The position numbers and the translations under genes are program-made. DNA of 64,000 nucleotides from Turicibacter faecis (lineage in GTDB: Bacteria; Bacillota_I; Bacilli_A; MOL361; Turicibacteraceae), in assembly GCF_037076425.1 (NCBI RefSeq), contig NZ_AP028127.1, forward strand, positions 1,208,001-1,272,000, read 5' to 3'. The notes beneath the pieces were generated by a model. The model ran no database searches. It saw nothing but the letters and a program-made list of their open reading frames with translations, and was not told the DNA's origin. Of this stretch, positions 36,734-45,350 are shown in pieces. Position 1 is the stretch's first letter. Each line of letters starts with the position of its first letter.

Positions 36734-37283
36734 GCAACTTTTCTAATGTTTTTTCCCCAATTCCTGTTACATTTATTAAGTCCTCAATCGACTTAAATGT
36801 TCCAAATTCTTCACGATAATCAATAATGGCACTCGCCTTCGCCGGACCAATGCCCGGAAGAGTTTGTAATTCAGCTAAACTTGCTCTATTTAACGAAACC
36901 TGTTGCTCCTTTTGGGCTCCAGCTTCTATTGGCGTCTCCTCCTCGTCAACATGCGGAATATAAATAACCATTTCATCTTTTACCTTCTCAGCTAAATTAA
37001 CGACATTGACATTGGCCGTCTCTAAAAAACCACCTGCTAATTCAATGACATCGTGCACACGACATGAGGGATCAATTTCATAAATTCCCGGTGCCTTTAC
37101 TTCACCCTTTAGGTCAACCGTATAAACAGAGGGTTCTAAACTAGAGGAATCACTCTCTATCTCTTTCTCAACGTCCTCATACGGCGTCAAAGGAAGCTCC
37201 TGCGTTTCTTCTGGTTGCTTAATAAAAATAAATAGGATGACGGCTAATAGGATACCCCCGATAATCATTAATTGTTTTTTCAT
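36714..37283 (-). CDS. comEA: competence protein ComEA, DNA receptor
   Basis: A protein of 189 residues: an N-terminal membrane anchor (residues 5-22), an SLBB domain (about 52-110) and a C-terminal double helix-hairpin-helix (about 128-188, with T-L-P-G-I-G-P-A-K-A and V-T-G-I-G-E-K-T) that binds double-stranded DNA. It delivers DNA to ComEC. It is the first gene of a two-gene operon; the comEB gene found between the two in Bacillus is missing here. Confidence 0.93.
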   Translation of the reverse strand: MKKQLMIIGGILLAVILFIFIKQPEETQELPLTPYEDVEKEIESDSSSLEPSVYTVDLKGEVKAPGIYEIDPSCRVHDVIELAGGFLETANVNVVNLAEKVKDEMVIYIPHVDEEETPIEAGAQKEQQVSLNRASLAELQTLPGIGPAKASAIIDYREEFGTFKSIEDLINVTGIGEKTLEKLRDYLEL

Positions 37284-37341
37284 TAAATCACCTCATCTTA
37301 AAATACGCTTAATTTATCTCATTTCCTTTTATAAAAATTAG

Positions 37342-37377
37342 AAAAAACACTATCCTCCCAAAAAGGAAGATAGTGTT
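37342..37377 (-). terminator. terminator of the collagen-like gene
   Basis: AACACTATC (37346-37354) and GATAGTGTT (37369-37377) pair; the minus strand ends in TTTTTT. Confidence 0.85.
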
Positions 37378-37386
37378 AGACATGGT

Positions 37387-40149
37387 TTATAGTAAAGGGG
37401 TTCCTGATAAACGAACAATTGAGAGATACCCAGCTGATCCAGCCTGTTGACTATTTACTACTCGAATTGCTCGTTGAGTCGTATTTTTAATTATGAAGTT
37501 AATTCCTTCATCCTCAACATAAAAGCAATAAAACACATTTAATACAGGGGTTGAATGCGTTCCACGTAGACAAGTGTAATCGCTATATGGTGCCGCTAAT
37601 GGACTTGGAAATCCACCAGGTCGAGTAAAGGTAAGTCCTAATCCATAAGTTGAAACACCCGCTGCTATTGGATATCCTGGATTTAACGGCCCACTTGGGT
37701 AAAGTTGGATAGTCGATGCTAGTAGATAAACCCCTGGCTGACTTATAGTGAAAGTCCCTGTATCCTCATTGTATCGAATCCAAGGAAATTCCCAAACACC
37801 ATTCCAAATAGGACCCCATCCATCAACCGGTGTTCCATTCGCAATTTCTTTTCCGCCAGATTCAAAATCCGGTTGATCTAGAACATACTGTGCAATACCT
37901 ACCGCACTTGGACCCGTTGGCCCCGTCGCTCCGGTTAACCCGCGTGGTCCTTCAGGTCCCGTCGGTCCGGTTGGTCCTCTTAATCCTCGAGGTCCTTGTT
38001 GACCCATTTGACCTGGTTGTCCCTGTGGCCCCTGTTGACCCACCGCTCCCTGTGGTCCTTGTTGACCCTCTGGCCCTTGTGGTCCTTGTTGACCCTCTGG
38101 TCCTTGTGGTCCGGTTGGCCCGGTTAATCCGCGTGGTCCTTCGGGTCCCGTTGGTCCTGTCGCCCCGGTTAACCCGCGGTCTCCTTCGGGTCCCGTTGGT
38201 CCTGTCGCTCCTCTTAAGCCACGCTCTCCTTCAGGTCCGGTTGGTCCCGTTGCTCCAGTTAATCCACGCTCTCCTTCGGGTCCCGTTGGTCCTGTCGCTC
38301 CTCTTAGTCCGCGTTGTCCTTCGGGTCCCGTTGGTCCTGTCGCTCCTCTTAACCCACGTTCTCCTTCAGGTCCCGTTGGCCCTGTCGCTCCGGTTAACCC
38401 ACGTTCTCCTTCTGGCCCTGTTGGCCCAGTCGATCCTCTTAACCCTTGTGGTCCTTCGGGTCCCGTTGGTCCCGTCGCTCCTCTTAATCCGATTCTTCCT
38501 TCTGGCCCCATTGGTCCCGTCGCCCCGGTTAATCCACGCTCTCCTTCAGGTCCTGTTGGCCCGGTTGGTCCGGTTAATCCACGTTCTCCTTCGGGTCCCG
38601 TTGGTCCTGTTGCTCCACTTAATCCCCGTTGCCCCTCAGGTCCCGTTGGTCCAGTTAACCCACGCGGTCCTTCTGGCCCGGTTGGCCCTGTTGGCCCGGT
38701 TGGTCCGGCTAAACCACGTTCTCCTTCTGGCCCGGTTGGCCCTGTTGGTCCAGTTAATCCACGCTCTCCTTCAGGTCCCGTTGGTCCTGTTGCTCCAGTT
38801 AATCCACGCTCTCCTTCGGGTCCCGTTAGTCCTGTCGCTCCTCTTAATCCACGCTCTCCTTCAGGTCCTGTTGGTCCTGTTGCTCCAGTTAATCCACGCT
38901 CTCCTTCGGGTCCCGTTGGTCCTGTCGCTCCTCTTAGTCCGCGTTGTCCTTCGGGTCCCGTTGGTCCTGTCGCTCCTCTTAATCCGCGCTCTCCTTCAGG
39001 TCCCGTTGGTCCTGTCGCCCCAGTTAATCCCGGTTCACCTTTCAAACCAAAATCACCTTTTGGTCCCATTGGTCCAGTTGGCCCCGTCGCCCCTCTTAGT
39101 CCGCGTTGTCCTTCGGGTCCCGTTGGTCCTGTTGCACCTCTTAATCCCGGTTCACCTTTTTCTCCGCATTCACCCTTAGGCCCTTGATCACCTTTTAAAC
39201 CAGATTCACCTTTAGGCCCCCTCGGTCCCGTTGGCCCTGTAGGTCCAGTTAATCCACGCTCTCCTTCGGGTCCCGTTGGTCCGGTTGCTCCGGTTAATCC
39301 ACGTTCCCCTTCAGGTCCTGTTGGTCCCGGTTCACCTTTTTCTCCGCATTCACCCTTAGGCCCTTGATCACCTTTTAAACCAGATTCACCTTTAGGCCCC
39401 CTTGGTCCCGTTGGCCCTGTAGGTCCAGTTAATCCACGTTCCCCTTCAGGTCCTGTTGGTCCGGTTGGCCCGGTCGCACCAGTTAATCCGCGTTCCCCTT
39501 CGGGTCCTGTCGGCCCTGTCGCTCCTCTTAATCCACGTTCCCCTTCGGGTCCTGTTGGTCCGGTTGCTCCCCTCAATCCACGTTCCCCTTCGGGTCCGGT
39601 TGGCCCAGTTGCCCCCCTTAATCCACGTTTTCCTTCTGGCCCTATCGGTCCGGTTGCTCCCCTTAATCCGCGTTCCCCTTCAGGTCCTGTCGGTCCAGTT
39701 AATCCACGTTTCCCTTCGGGTCCGGTTGGCCCGGTCACCCCAGTTAATCCGCGTTCCCCTTCAGGTCCTGTCGGTCCAGTTAATCCACGTTTCCCTTCGG
39801 GTCCGGTTGGCCCGGTCGCCCCCCTTAATCCGCGTTCCCCTTCAGGTCCTGTCGGTCCAGTTAATCCACGTTTTCCTTCGGGTCCTGTTGGCCCGGTCGC
39901 CCCAGTTAATCCACGTTCCCCTTCGGGTCCTGTTGGCCCGGTCGCTCCGGATAACCCACGTTCCCCTTCAGGTCCGGTTGGCCCGGTCGCCCCTCGTAAC
40001 CCTCGTTGTCCTTTTGGTCCCGTTGGCCCCATCGGTCCCTCACAACAACTATCGCAATGATTACATTGATCAGGACAACAGCCTTGCGATTCACAGCTAC
40101 AGTTACTTCTATAATCATTGCAATTACTATCTGGTATGTGTTTTATCAT
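37387..40149 (-). CDS. collagen-like (BclA-type) surface protein
   Basis: A protein of 920 residues in three parts. The 37-residue N-terminal region carries nine cysteines and no signal peptide. Next come 711 residues of uninterrupted G-X-Y, which is 237 triplets, dominated by G-P-T, G-A-T, G-P-E, G-E-R and G-L-T/R. The C-terminal 172 residues form a globular domain resembling the trimeric C1q/TNF-like heads of BclA, with [12 protein letters not shown] as a typical strand. Thr at the third position is the O-glycosylation site in exosporial BclA. The lack of an export signal suggests mother-cell assembly onto spores, but that is inference. The ATG at 40149 is preferred; AGGA lies 10 bases upstream, while a GTG at 40158 is too close to it. 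Confidence 0.9.
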   Translation of the reverse strand: MIKHIPDSNCNDYRSNCSCESQGCCPDQCNHCDSCCEGPMGPTGPKGQRGLRGATGPTGPEGERGLSGATGPTGPEGERGLTGATGPTGPEGKRGLTGPTGPEGERGLRGATGPTGPEGKRGLTGPTGPEGERGLTGVTGPTGPEGKRGLTGPTGPEGERGLRGATGPIGPEGKRGLRGATGPTGPEGERGLRGATGPTGPEGERGLRGATGPTGPEGERGLTGATGPTGPTGPEGERGLTGPTGPTGPRGPKGESGLKGDQGPKGECGEKGEPGPTGPEGERGLTGATGPTGPEGERGLTGPTGPTGPRGPKGESGLKGDQGPKGECGEKGEPGLRGATGPTGPEGQRGLRGATGPTGPMGPKGDFGLKGEPGLTGATGPTGPEGERGLRGATGPTGPEGQRGLRGATGPTGPEGERGLTGATGPTGPEGERGLRGATGLTGPEGERGLTGATGPTGPEGERGLTGPTGPTGPEGERGLAGPTGPTGPTGPEGPRGLTGPTGPEGQRGLSGATGPTGPEGERGLTGPTGPTGPEGERGLTGATGPMGPEGRIGLRGATGPTGPEGPQGLRGSTGPTGPEGERGLTGATGPTGPEGERGLRGATGPTGPEGQRGLRGATGPTGPEGERGLTGATGPTGPEGERGLRGATGPTGPEGDRGLTGATGPTGPEGPRGLTGPTGPQGPEGQQGPQGPEGQQGPQGAVGQQGPQGQPGQMGQQGPRGLRGPTGPTGPEGPRGLTGATGPTGPSAVGIAQYVLDQPDFESGGKEIANGTPVDGWGPIWNGVWEFPWIRYNEDTGTFTISQPGVYLLASTIQLYPSGPLNPGYPIAAGVSTYGLGLTFTRPGGFPSPLAAPYSDYTCLRGTHSTPVLNVFYCFYVEDEGINFIIKNTTQRAIRVVNSQQAGSAGYLSIVRLSGTPLL
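37906..40038 (-). repeat. collagen-like triplet repeat tract
   Basis: 2133 bp encode 237 G-X-Y triplets without a break. Larger units of 12-18 residues recur, and two blocks of about 130 bp (around 39140-39260 and 39330-39440) that encode [12 protein letters not shown] are nearly identical. Confidence 0.92.
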
Positions 40150-40515
40150 TTTCTTCACTTCCTGATCGAATTTATTAGGTGGATAAAATATCTATCCTCT
40201 CTAATATATTAAAAAAACCATTTATTTGTCACTGCCTACACCCTTCATCTTTAAATTAATAATTATTTCTACAAATATGAAAATTTACTCACTTAATTAC
40301 ATTAAATCTCAAAACTAATGAAGTTTCTCCCCACTTTATTTCTTGCTTAAAAAACTTTTTTCTTGACATCCCAAAAAAGAGACCCAGGTCCCAATCACAT
40401 AACCCTATTTTCCACTACAACAATATTAAAAAATTCAAAGTCTTTCTCATATTTTGCAAGAAAACCTTATTAAAAATGCCATACCGTATCAAATCAAATT
40501 TTAAAAACCTAAAAC

Positions 40516-40546
40516 AAAAATCCTAGTAACACAGTCACTAGGATTT
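40516..40546. terminator. hairpin terminator, probably bidirectional
   Basis: AAATCCTAGT (40518-40527) pairs with ACTAGGATTT (40537-40546). The stem word matches the terminators after potD and typA. Confidence 0.6.
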
Positions 40547-40587
40547 CAACTTCCTCTTTCATTGTAATAGGTTGCCATTTAAGTAGC

Positions 40588-40641
40588 AAAAACACATCCA
40601 ATACCATCTAAATTTACTTCGATAAGATATTGGATGTGTTT
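40588..40641 (-). terminator. terminator of the yqe operon
   Basis: AAACACATCCAATA (40590-40603) pairs exactly with TATTGGATGTGTTT (40628-40641); the minus strand continues into TTTTT. Confidence 0.8.
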
Positions 40642-40701
40642 AGTATATTAAGTATTATAGTAATGATTATCAATAATTGTCACCACTATTGATAACACCA
40701 A

Positions 40702-41427
40702 CTACTTTTGCGCTACGACAATAATACGCTCTGATTCCTCTGTAGGTGCCTCATCAAGAAAATCGGCAGAAATCTCTAAAATTTTAAAACCGATATCTTC
40801 TAACCACTGAACATACTCTTCAATAGCAAATGTTCGTTGATAGTGTGTTTCTTCAAAACGCTCGTATCGATCGCCTTCACGTTTAAAGAATGTTAACTCA
40901 TGTTCAATACTATATGGATATTTACCTTCGCAAACGTGCCAAATATACGTCAAATCCGGGTTGGTATCCGCAAAGAGATAATCTTGAAATATTTCTGTTA
41001 CCTTAAACAGTGAATGAACATCAAAGATTAATATCCCACCTTCTTTTATGCTTTCATAAAGGTGGCGAAATGTCTGAAAAACTTCTCTATCGTTTTTCAA
41101 ATAATTTAATGAGTCAACATAAATCACCGCGCCGTCAAAATCACTAAAACCTTCTAAACGTGACATATCTTGTTGAACATAGTGAATTCCAAGACCTTCT
41201 GTCAACGTTTTTTCATACGCTAAGGAAAGCATTTCTTCAGATAAATCAATTCCTGTTACATGATACCCTTCCTTTGCTAAAAGAATAGAGATGGTACCCG
41301 TTCCACAACCAACGTCTAAAATCGTACTTCCTTGGGGTAAATATTGCTTTGTTTTTGAAATCCACTTATGATAAGGAACATCCTGCATCAGGATATCATA
41401 GTAATATGAAAAAGCTTCATATGCCAT
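40702..41427 (-). CDS. yqeM: class I SAM-dependent methyltransferase, YqeM type
   Basis: A protein of 241 residues with AdoMet motif I V-G-C-G-T-G-T near residue 39 and an acidic D-L-S-E-E-M that follows, typical of class I methyltransferases. The position directly after rsfS is that of yqeM in Bacillus. Its substrate is not established. The start codon overlaps the rsfS stop (TAATG). Confidence 0.88.
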   Translation of the reverse strand: MAYEAFSYYYDILMQDVPYHKWISKTKQYLPQGSTILDVGCGTGTISILLAKEGYHVTGIDLSEEMLSLAYEKTLTEGLGIHYVQQDMSRLEGFSDFDGAVIYVDSLNYLKNDREVFQTFRHLYESIKEGGILIFDVHSLFKVTEIFQDYLFADTNPDLTYIWHVCEGKYPYSIEHELTFFKREGDRYERFEETHYQRTFAIEEYVQWLEDIGFKILEISADFLDEAPTEESERIIVVAQK

Positions 41428-41771
41428 TAGTTTAACATCCCTTCCAAATTAACGCGAGGAACATCTGCCCATAACTTTTCTAAATTATATTCTAAACGAG
41501 TTTCTGGGGTAAATACATGTACAATAATTGTTCCGAAATCGGCTAATACCCATTCTGCATGGTGTGCCCCTTCGATATGTTTTAAACTTAACTCACTAAT
41601 ACCTTCTAAGTCTTTTAGCTCACGAATAATACCTTGTGCTAAACGATCATTTTTTGCTGTTGTAATAATCATATAATCATAAATTGGGGAATGATTTTTC
41701 ATATCTAATACAACAATATCATCTGCATGCTTATCATCTAATGCTTTTACGAATTTCGCTAAAATTTCCAT
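41427..41771 (-). CDS. rsfS: ribosome silencing factor RsfS
   Basis: A protein of 114 residues, the usual size of RsfS/YbeB. Conserved features are the D-I-V-V-L-D strand, and D-Y-M-I-I-T-T-A, H-A-E-W-V-L-A-D-F and I-V-H-V-F. RsfS binds ribosomal protein uL14 and blocks subunit joining when nutrients run out. The ATG at 41771 is preferred because GGAG lies 9 bases upstream; the frame opens at 41786. Confidence 0.93.
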   Translation of the reverse strand: MEILAKFVKALDDKHADDIVVLDMKNHSPIYDYMIITTAKNDRLAQGIIRELKDLEGISELSLKHIEGAHHAEWVLADFGTIIVHVFTPETRLEYNLEKLWADVPRVNLEGMLN

Positions 41772-41785
41772 ATTAATCCACTCCA

Positions 41786-42346
41786 TTATAAATAATCATA
41801 ATAATATTCATAGGCAGCCATTGTATCCGGGTGAATATCCGCTGATGACTTTTGTTTTAAATACGCAATCGTATTGGCTAATGTTTTAGCAACAGCCCTA
41901 TTTAAATCCTGGCCAGACAAATTACGAATCTCATCTACCCCAGGTTGGATACGACCGGGTTCAATATAATCTGCTAAAAAAATAATTTTTTCAAGTGTCG
42001 ACATCGCTGGCCTTCCAGTCGTATGGTACTTAATCGCGTTTAAAACATCCTGATCAATAATCCCGTAAGACTTTTGGGCAACAATTGCCCCAACTGGAGC
42101 ATGCCATACCAACGGACTATAGTTTAAATACTCCATTTCATTTGCGGCGATTAACTTTTCTTCCAATTCATTATTTGGTAAATATTTCGCAATATCATGT
42201 AATAAGGCAGCTACCTGTGCGGATTCTAATAAAACATGATACTTTTCTGCTAATATTTCACTTGTTCTTACAACACCTAATGTATGTTCATAGCGTGTCG
42301 GCGGCAGTTGATTTTTAACTTTTTCTTGTAATTGTTTTAACTTCAT
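41786..42346 (-). CDS. yqeK: HD-domain Ap4A hydrolase YqeK
   Basis: A protein of 186 residues with the HD pattern R-Y-E-H-T-L-G-V near residue 18, L-L-H-D-I-A-K near 48, and W-H-A-P-V-G and K-Y-H-T further on. YqeK is a symmetrical diadenosine tetraphosphatase. It is 3 bases downstream of the yhbY stop and directly precedes rsfS, as in Bacillus apart from the absent nadD. Confidence 0.92.
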   Translation of the reverse strand: MKLKQLQEKVKNQLPPTRYEHTLGVVRTSEILAEKYHVLLESAQVAALLHDIAKYLPNNELEEKLIAANEMEYLNYSPLVWHAPVGAIVAQKSYGIIDQDVLNAIKYHTTGRPAMSTLEKIIFLADYIEPGRIQPGVDEIRNLSGQDLNRAVAKTLANTIAYLKQKSSADIHPDTMAAYEYYYDYL

Positions 42347-42349
42347 CGC

Positions 42350-42643
42350 TTATTTAGGTAAAACAATTTGTTTCTTTTTACTTGATTCTTTATAAAAAAC
42401 AATTGTTTTTCCAATCACTTGAATGATTTCAGCATCAATAACCGATGCAATCTCCGCCGCAATTGCCTTTGGTTCCTCAAAGCAGTTTTGTAAAATTGAA
42501 ACCTTAATTAATTCACGTGCCTCTAACGCATCATATACCGTTTTAATTAGTGGATCATTAACCCCATTTTTTCCTACTTGAATAATAGGTTGCATTGTAT
42601 GAGCGAGTCCCTTTAAGTAACTCTTTTGTTTTCCTGTCAACAT
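42350..42643 (-). CDS. yhbY: YhbY-type RNA-binding protein (CRM domain)
   Basis: A protein of 97 residues consisting of a single CRM domain with the conserved V-G-K-N-G-V loop near residue 25. Family members associate with the pre-50S ribosomal subunit. The ATG at 42643 has GAGGTG 6-8 bases upstream; the longer frame to 42769 has no such site. It is the yqeI position of the Bacillus cluster. Confidence 0.92.
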   Translation of the reverse strand: MLTGKQKSYLKGLAHTMQPIIQVGKNGVNDPLIKTVYDALEARELIKVSILQNCFEEPKAIAAEIASVIDAEIIQVIGKTIVFYKESSKKKQIVLPK

Positions 42644-42813
42644 TCTGTTCACCTCTTCATAGTTTCTTACTATTTTATCTACATAGTCTCCGATATTCTT
42701 TATAAAAAGAAGACTCGGCAATAATGAATAAACTATTTCTAATTGAGTAATCACCCTTAACGGGTTCATTATACCATCGTTTAAGACAATTGCGCCTTTT
42801 AGATGAACTTTTT

Positions 42814-43923
42814 TTAAATCAGTGAAGGTCTAACTAATACACCGACACCCTTTGGCGCATAGACCGTTATTTCCTGGCCTGCCCCCATTAAAGTTATCCA
42901 TCCTAGTCCTGAAATAACGAGGTCCGTTTTTTCTTTCCCGATATGGTACACATGTTTTTCCATCGCAGCAACACCGTTGGATGTTTCAACAATAGGTTTT
43001 AAGACATTTCCTGCCTGTGTTTGCCATAGGGAATCTGCTTTTTCTAATTTTGTACGATGAATATGCAAAGCATTTGAAAAATGAGTAATAAAAGAAGTAC
43101 GCTCGCCTTTAACAAAATCCATTCGGGCTAAGCCACCAATAAACAGTGTTTGTTTTGGATTTAATTGGTAAACACCTGCTTTGATTTCTTTTTTAGGAGT
43201 AATTTCCTTCAAAACTTTAGGTGAGACATAATGAGCTAATTGGTGTTCGTTAATAATCCCCGGAGTATCAATAATTGATGTTTTTTCATCCAGAGGAATT
43301 TCAATAATATCTAATGTTGTCCCTGGAAAATGGGATGTTGTTATAACATCGTCTCGCTCTTCCGTAAATCGTTTAATAATGCGATTCACAAGCGTTGACT
43401 TTCCAACATTTGTACACCCAACAATATAAACATCTCGTCCCTTACGATATTTTTCAATCATTTCCATTAACTCATCAATTCCTAGTCCTTTTGCAGCACT
43501 TACTAATGCAACGTCTAGTGGCTTTAATCCAATTTCCTTTAATGAGCGTCGCATCCAATGATTTAGTTTTGTTTTATTTACTGATTTAGGTAATAAATCA
43601 ACTTTATTTCCTACTAATAAGATATCATTTCCATTAATATGACGTGATATTCCTGCAACCATACTTCCTGAAAAATCAAAAATATCAACAATATTTATAA
43701 CAAGCGCATCTGATTCTCCGACTTTTTGTAAAATTTTCAAAAAGTCGTCGCTTGTTAATGAAACATCTTGTACTTCATTATAATGTTTTAATTTAAAACA
43801 GCGTTGACAGTAAATGAATTGCCGATCCATTTTCTCAATACTTGATTTAGGTGTATAGCCTATCTCCTTAGAATTTATTGTTTGAATGGTTGCTCCACAA
43901 CCAATACATTTTAATTCTTCCAT
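42814..43923 (-). CDS. yqeH: ribosome biogenesis GTPase YqeH
   Basis: A protein of 369 residues. An N-terminal zinc finger (C-I-G-C and C-Q-R-C, residues 6-41) precedes a circularly permuted GTPase domain in which G4 (N-K-V-D) comes before G1 (G-C-T-N-V-G-K-S-T near 170) and G3 (D-T-P-G). YqeH is needed for assembly of the 30S subunit. The start follows GAGGAGG. It lies 16 bases downstream of yqeG. Confidence 0.95.
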   Translation of the reverse strand: MEELKCIGCGATIQTINSKEIGYTPKSSIEKMDRQFIYCQRCFKLKHYNEVQDVSLTSDDFLKILQKVGESDALVINIVDIFDFSGSMVAGISRHINGNDILLVGNKVDLLPKSVNKTKLNHWMRRSLKEIGLKPLDVALVSAAKGLGIDELMEMIEKYRKGRDVYIVGCTNVGKSTLVNRIIKRFTEERDDVITTSHFPGTTLDIIEIPLDEKTSIIDTPGIINEHQLAHYVSPKVLKEITPKKEIKAGVYQLNPKQTLFIGGLARMDFVKGERTSFITHFSNALHIHRTKLEKADSLWQTQAGNVLKPIVETSNGVAAMEKHVYHIGKEKTDLVISGLGWITLMGAGQEITVYAPKGVGVLVRPSLI

Positions 43924-43939
43924 AAAATCCTCCTCGATA

Positions 43940-44461
43940 TTAGTCTAAATACGGTGGAGTTGGTAATTGACGTTTCTTTAGCCTTTTCACGACAAGCTTT
44001 TCGAGTTGACGATTTAGCTTCGTCGAACTTTCATCCGAATGTAGATGCACGGGTTCGACTAAAATCATATATAAACCAAGACGTTTAGCGACTAAGACAT
44101 CCGTCATCAATTGGTCTCCAATCATTACGACTTGTGAGCGATCGTATTGTTTTAAAATTCGGCTCAATTTAACTTTTAATGGTTTCAATGCCTTATGATG
44201 AGCAGCTTTAATTTTTAAATCTTTTGCAAAGTATGCGACACGATCTTTGTTATTATTCGATACAATTATAACCTCAAATCCTAACTGTTTTGCCTCATCA
44301 AAAAATTTCAAAATTTCAGGTGTTGGGGCTTTGACAGTTGCTCCTACTAATGTATTATCAAGATCCGTTAAGATAACACGCTTTCCATCTTCCTTTAATT
44401 TCATCAAATCTATTTGGAATATATTTTTTACATATTCATCTGCTACAAAATAACGAATCAA
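43940..44461 (-). CDS. yqeG: YqeG family HAD phosphatase
   Basis: A protein of 173 residues with the HAD motif D-L-D-N-T-L near residue 34, S-N-N near 68, and G-D-Q-L-M-T-D-V near 115. The substrate is unknown; YqeG heads the conserved ribosome-assembly cluster. The start is placed at TTG 44459-44461, because AAAGGGGAG lies 6 bases upstream and an ATG at 44479 would leave that site inside the gene. It is transcribed divergently from sigK. Confidence 0.88.
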   Translation of the reverse strand: MIRYFVADEYVKNIFQIDLMKLKEDGKRVILTDLDNTLVGATVKAPTPEILKFFDEAKQLGFEVIIVSNNNKDRVAYFAKDLKIKAAHHKALKPLKVKLSRILKQYDRSQVVMIGDQLMTDVLVAKRLGLYMILVEPVHLHSDESSTKLNRQLEKLVVKRLKKRQLPTPPYLD

Positions 44462-44566
44462 AAAAAACTCCCCTTTCATACTTCAATACTATTGACCACA
44501 AAATCGAATGACATTTTTCTACGTATTCATTTCATTTTATCATAAATTCACAATAGTTTTAAGTCT

Positions 44567-44591
44567 ATCGACAGAAAGTTACGCATATAAT
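44567..44591 (+). promoter_or_regulatory. possible sigma-E promoter of sigK
   Basis: CATATAAT (44584-44591) differs by one base from the sigma-E -10 consensus CATACAAT, and a partial -35 (GTCTATC) lies about 14 bases upstream. sigK is a sigma-E target in Bacillus. Confidence 0.4.
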
Positions 44592-44625
44592 CTACTAAGT
44601 CAATCCACGAGGGAGGTTCTTGCTT

Positions 44626-45315
44626 ATGTTTTTGTTTCAATTTATCGCCTCACTCTTCTCAAACCTTGTACCATTAGTTGGTGCGATTAATAACCAGGCC
44701 TTTCCTAGCCCATTAACAGCTGAGGAGGAAAAATATTATCTTGAACAAATGGCTAACGGAGACAAAGAGGCACGTGAGAAGTTAATCGAACATAACTTAA
44801 GACTAGTAGCTCACATTGTTAAAAAGTATCAAAATCAAAACGATGATAAAGAAGACCTTATTTCTATTGGTACCATTGGTCTTATTAAAGCCATTGACTC
44901 CTATTCACCTGATAAAGGAACAAAATTAGCCACTTATGCTGCACGTTGCATTGATAATGAGATTCTAATGCTATTTCGTTCATCCAAGAAATCAAGAAAC
45001 GATGTTTCATTATATGACCCGATTGGTTTTGATAAAGAAGGAAACGAAATTTGTCTCATTGACGTTGTCAAAGATAATGGTATGAGTATTAATGACGTTG
45101 TCATTCAACAAATGGATTTGGAAAAAATCGAAAAAAACTTAGATCAACTTACCGAACGTGAACGAGATATAATTGTTCGAAGATTTGGCCTTGGCCATCA
45201 TCAAGAAGAAACACAACAGGAAATTGCTAACTCCTACGGAATTTCCCGAAGTTATGTTTCACGAATTGAAAAGCGCGCACTTTTAAAACTGTACCGTGAA
45301 TTTATTAAAAACTAA
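44626..45315 (+). CDS. sigK: RNA polymerase sporulation sigma factor SigK
   Basis: A protein of 229 residues. The hydrophobic first 20 residues fit the pro-sequence removed during late sporulation. Region 2 has [13 protein letters not shown]; region 4 has [13 protein letters not shown] and a final helix-turn-helix ([16 protein letters not shown]). SigK directs late mother-cell genes for coat and exosporium. The gene is uninterrupted, unlike strains in which a skin element splits it. The ATG at 44626 follows GGGAGG by 9 bases. It is one of three clear plus-strand genes. Confidence 0.95.
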   Translation: MFLFQFIASLFSNLVPLVGAINNQAFPSPLTAEEEKYYLEQMANGDKEAREKLIEHNLRLVAHIVKKYQNQNDDKEDLISIGTIGLIKAIDSYSPDKGTKLATYAARCIDNEILMLFRSSKKSRNDVSLYDPIGFDKEGNEICLIDVVKDNGMSINDVVIQQMDLEKIEKNLDQLTERERDIIVRRFGLGHHQEETQQEIANSYGISRSYVSRIEKRALLKLYREFIKN

Positions 45316-45319
45316 AGAC

Positions 45320-45350
45320 GGGAAAAGGGGATAAGTATCCCCTTTTTCCT
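45320..45350. terminator. bidirectional terminator between sigK and nadE
   Basis: GGAAAAGGGGAT (45321-45332) pairs with ATCCCCTTTTTCC (45337-45349), between convergent genes. Confidence 0.8.

Larger units (their letters stand above)
40150..40701. other. 552-bp intergenic region with several hairpins
   Basis: Between yqeM and the collagen-like gene. It contains a small GGATA/TATCC hairpin near 40182-40198, the hairpins at 40516-40546 and 40588-40641, and a TTATCAATA/TATTGATAA inverted repeat near 40668-40696. No gene is visible, and no clear sigma-A, sigma-E or sigma-K promoter could be assigned for the collagen-like gene. Confidence 0.55.

Noticed and set aside
37830-40178. Long plus-strand open frames opposite the collagen-like gene.
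   Set aside because: They mirror the G-X-Y repeat in antisense (Leu/Val/Arg-rich, low complexity) and have no start signals.
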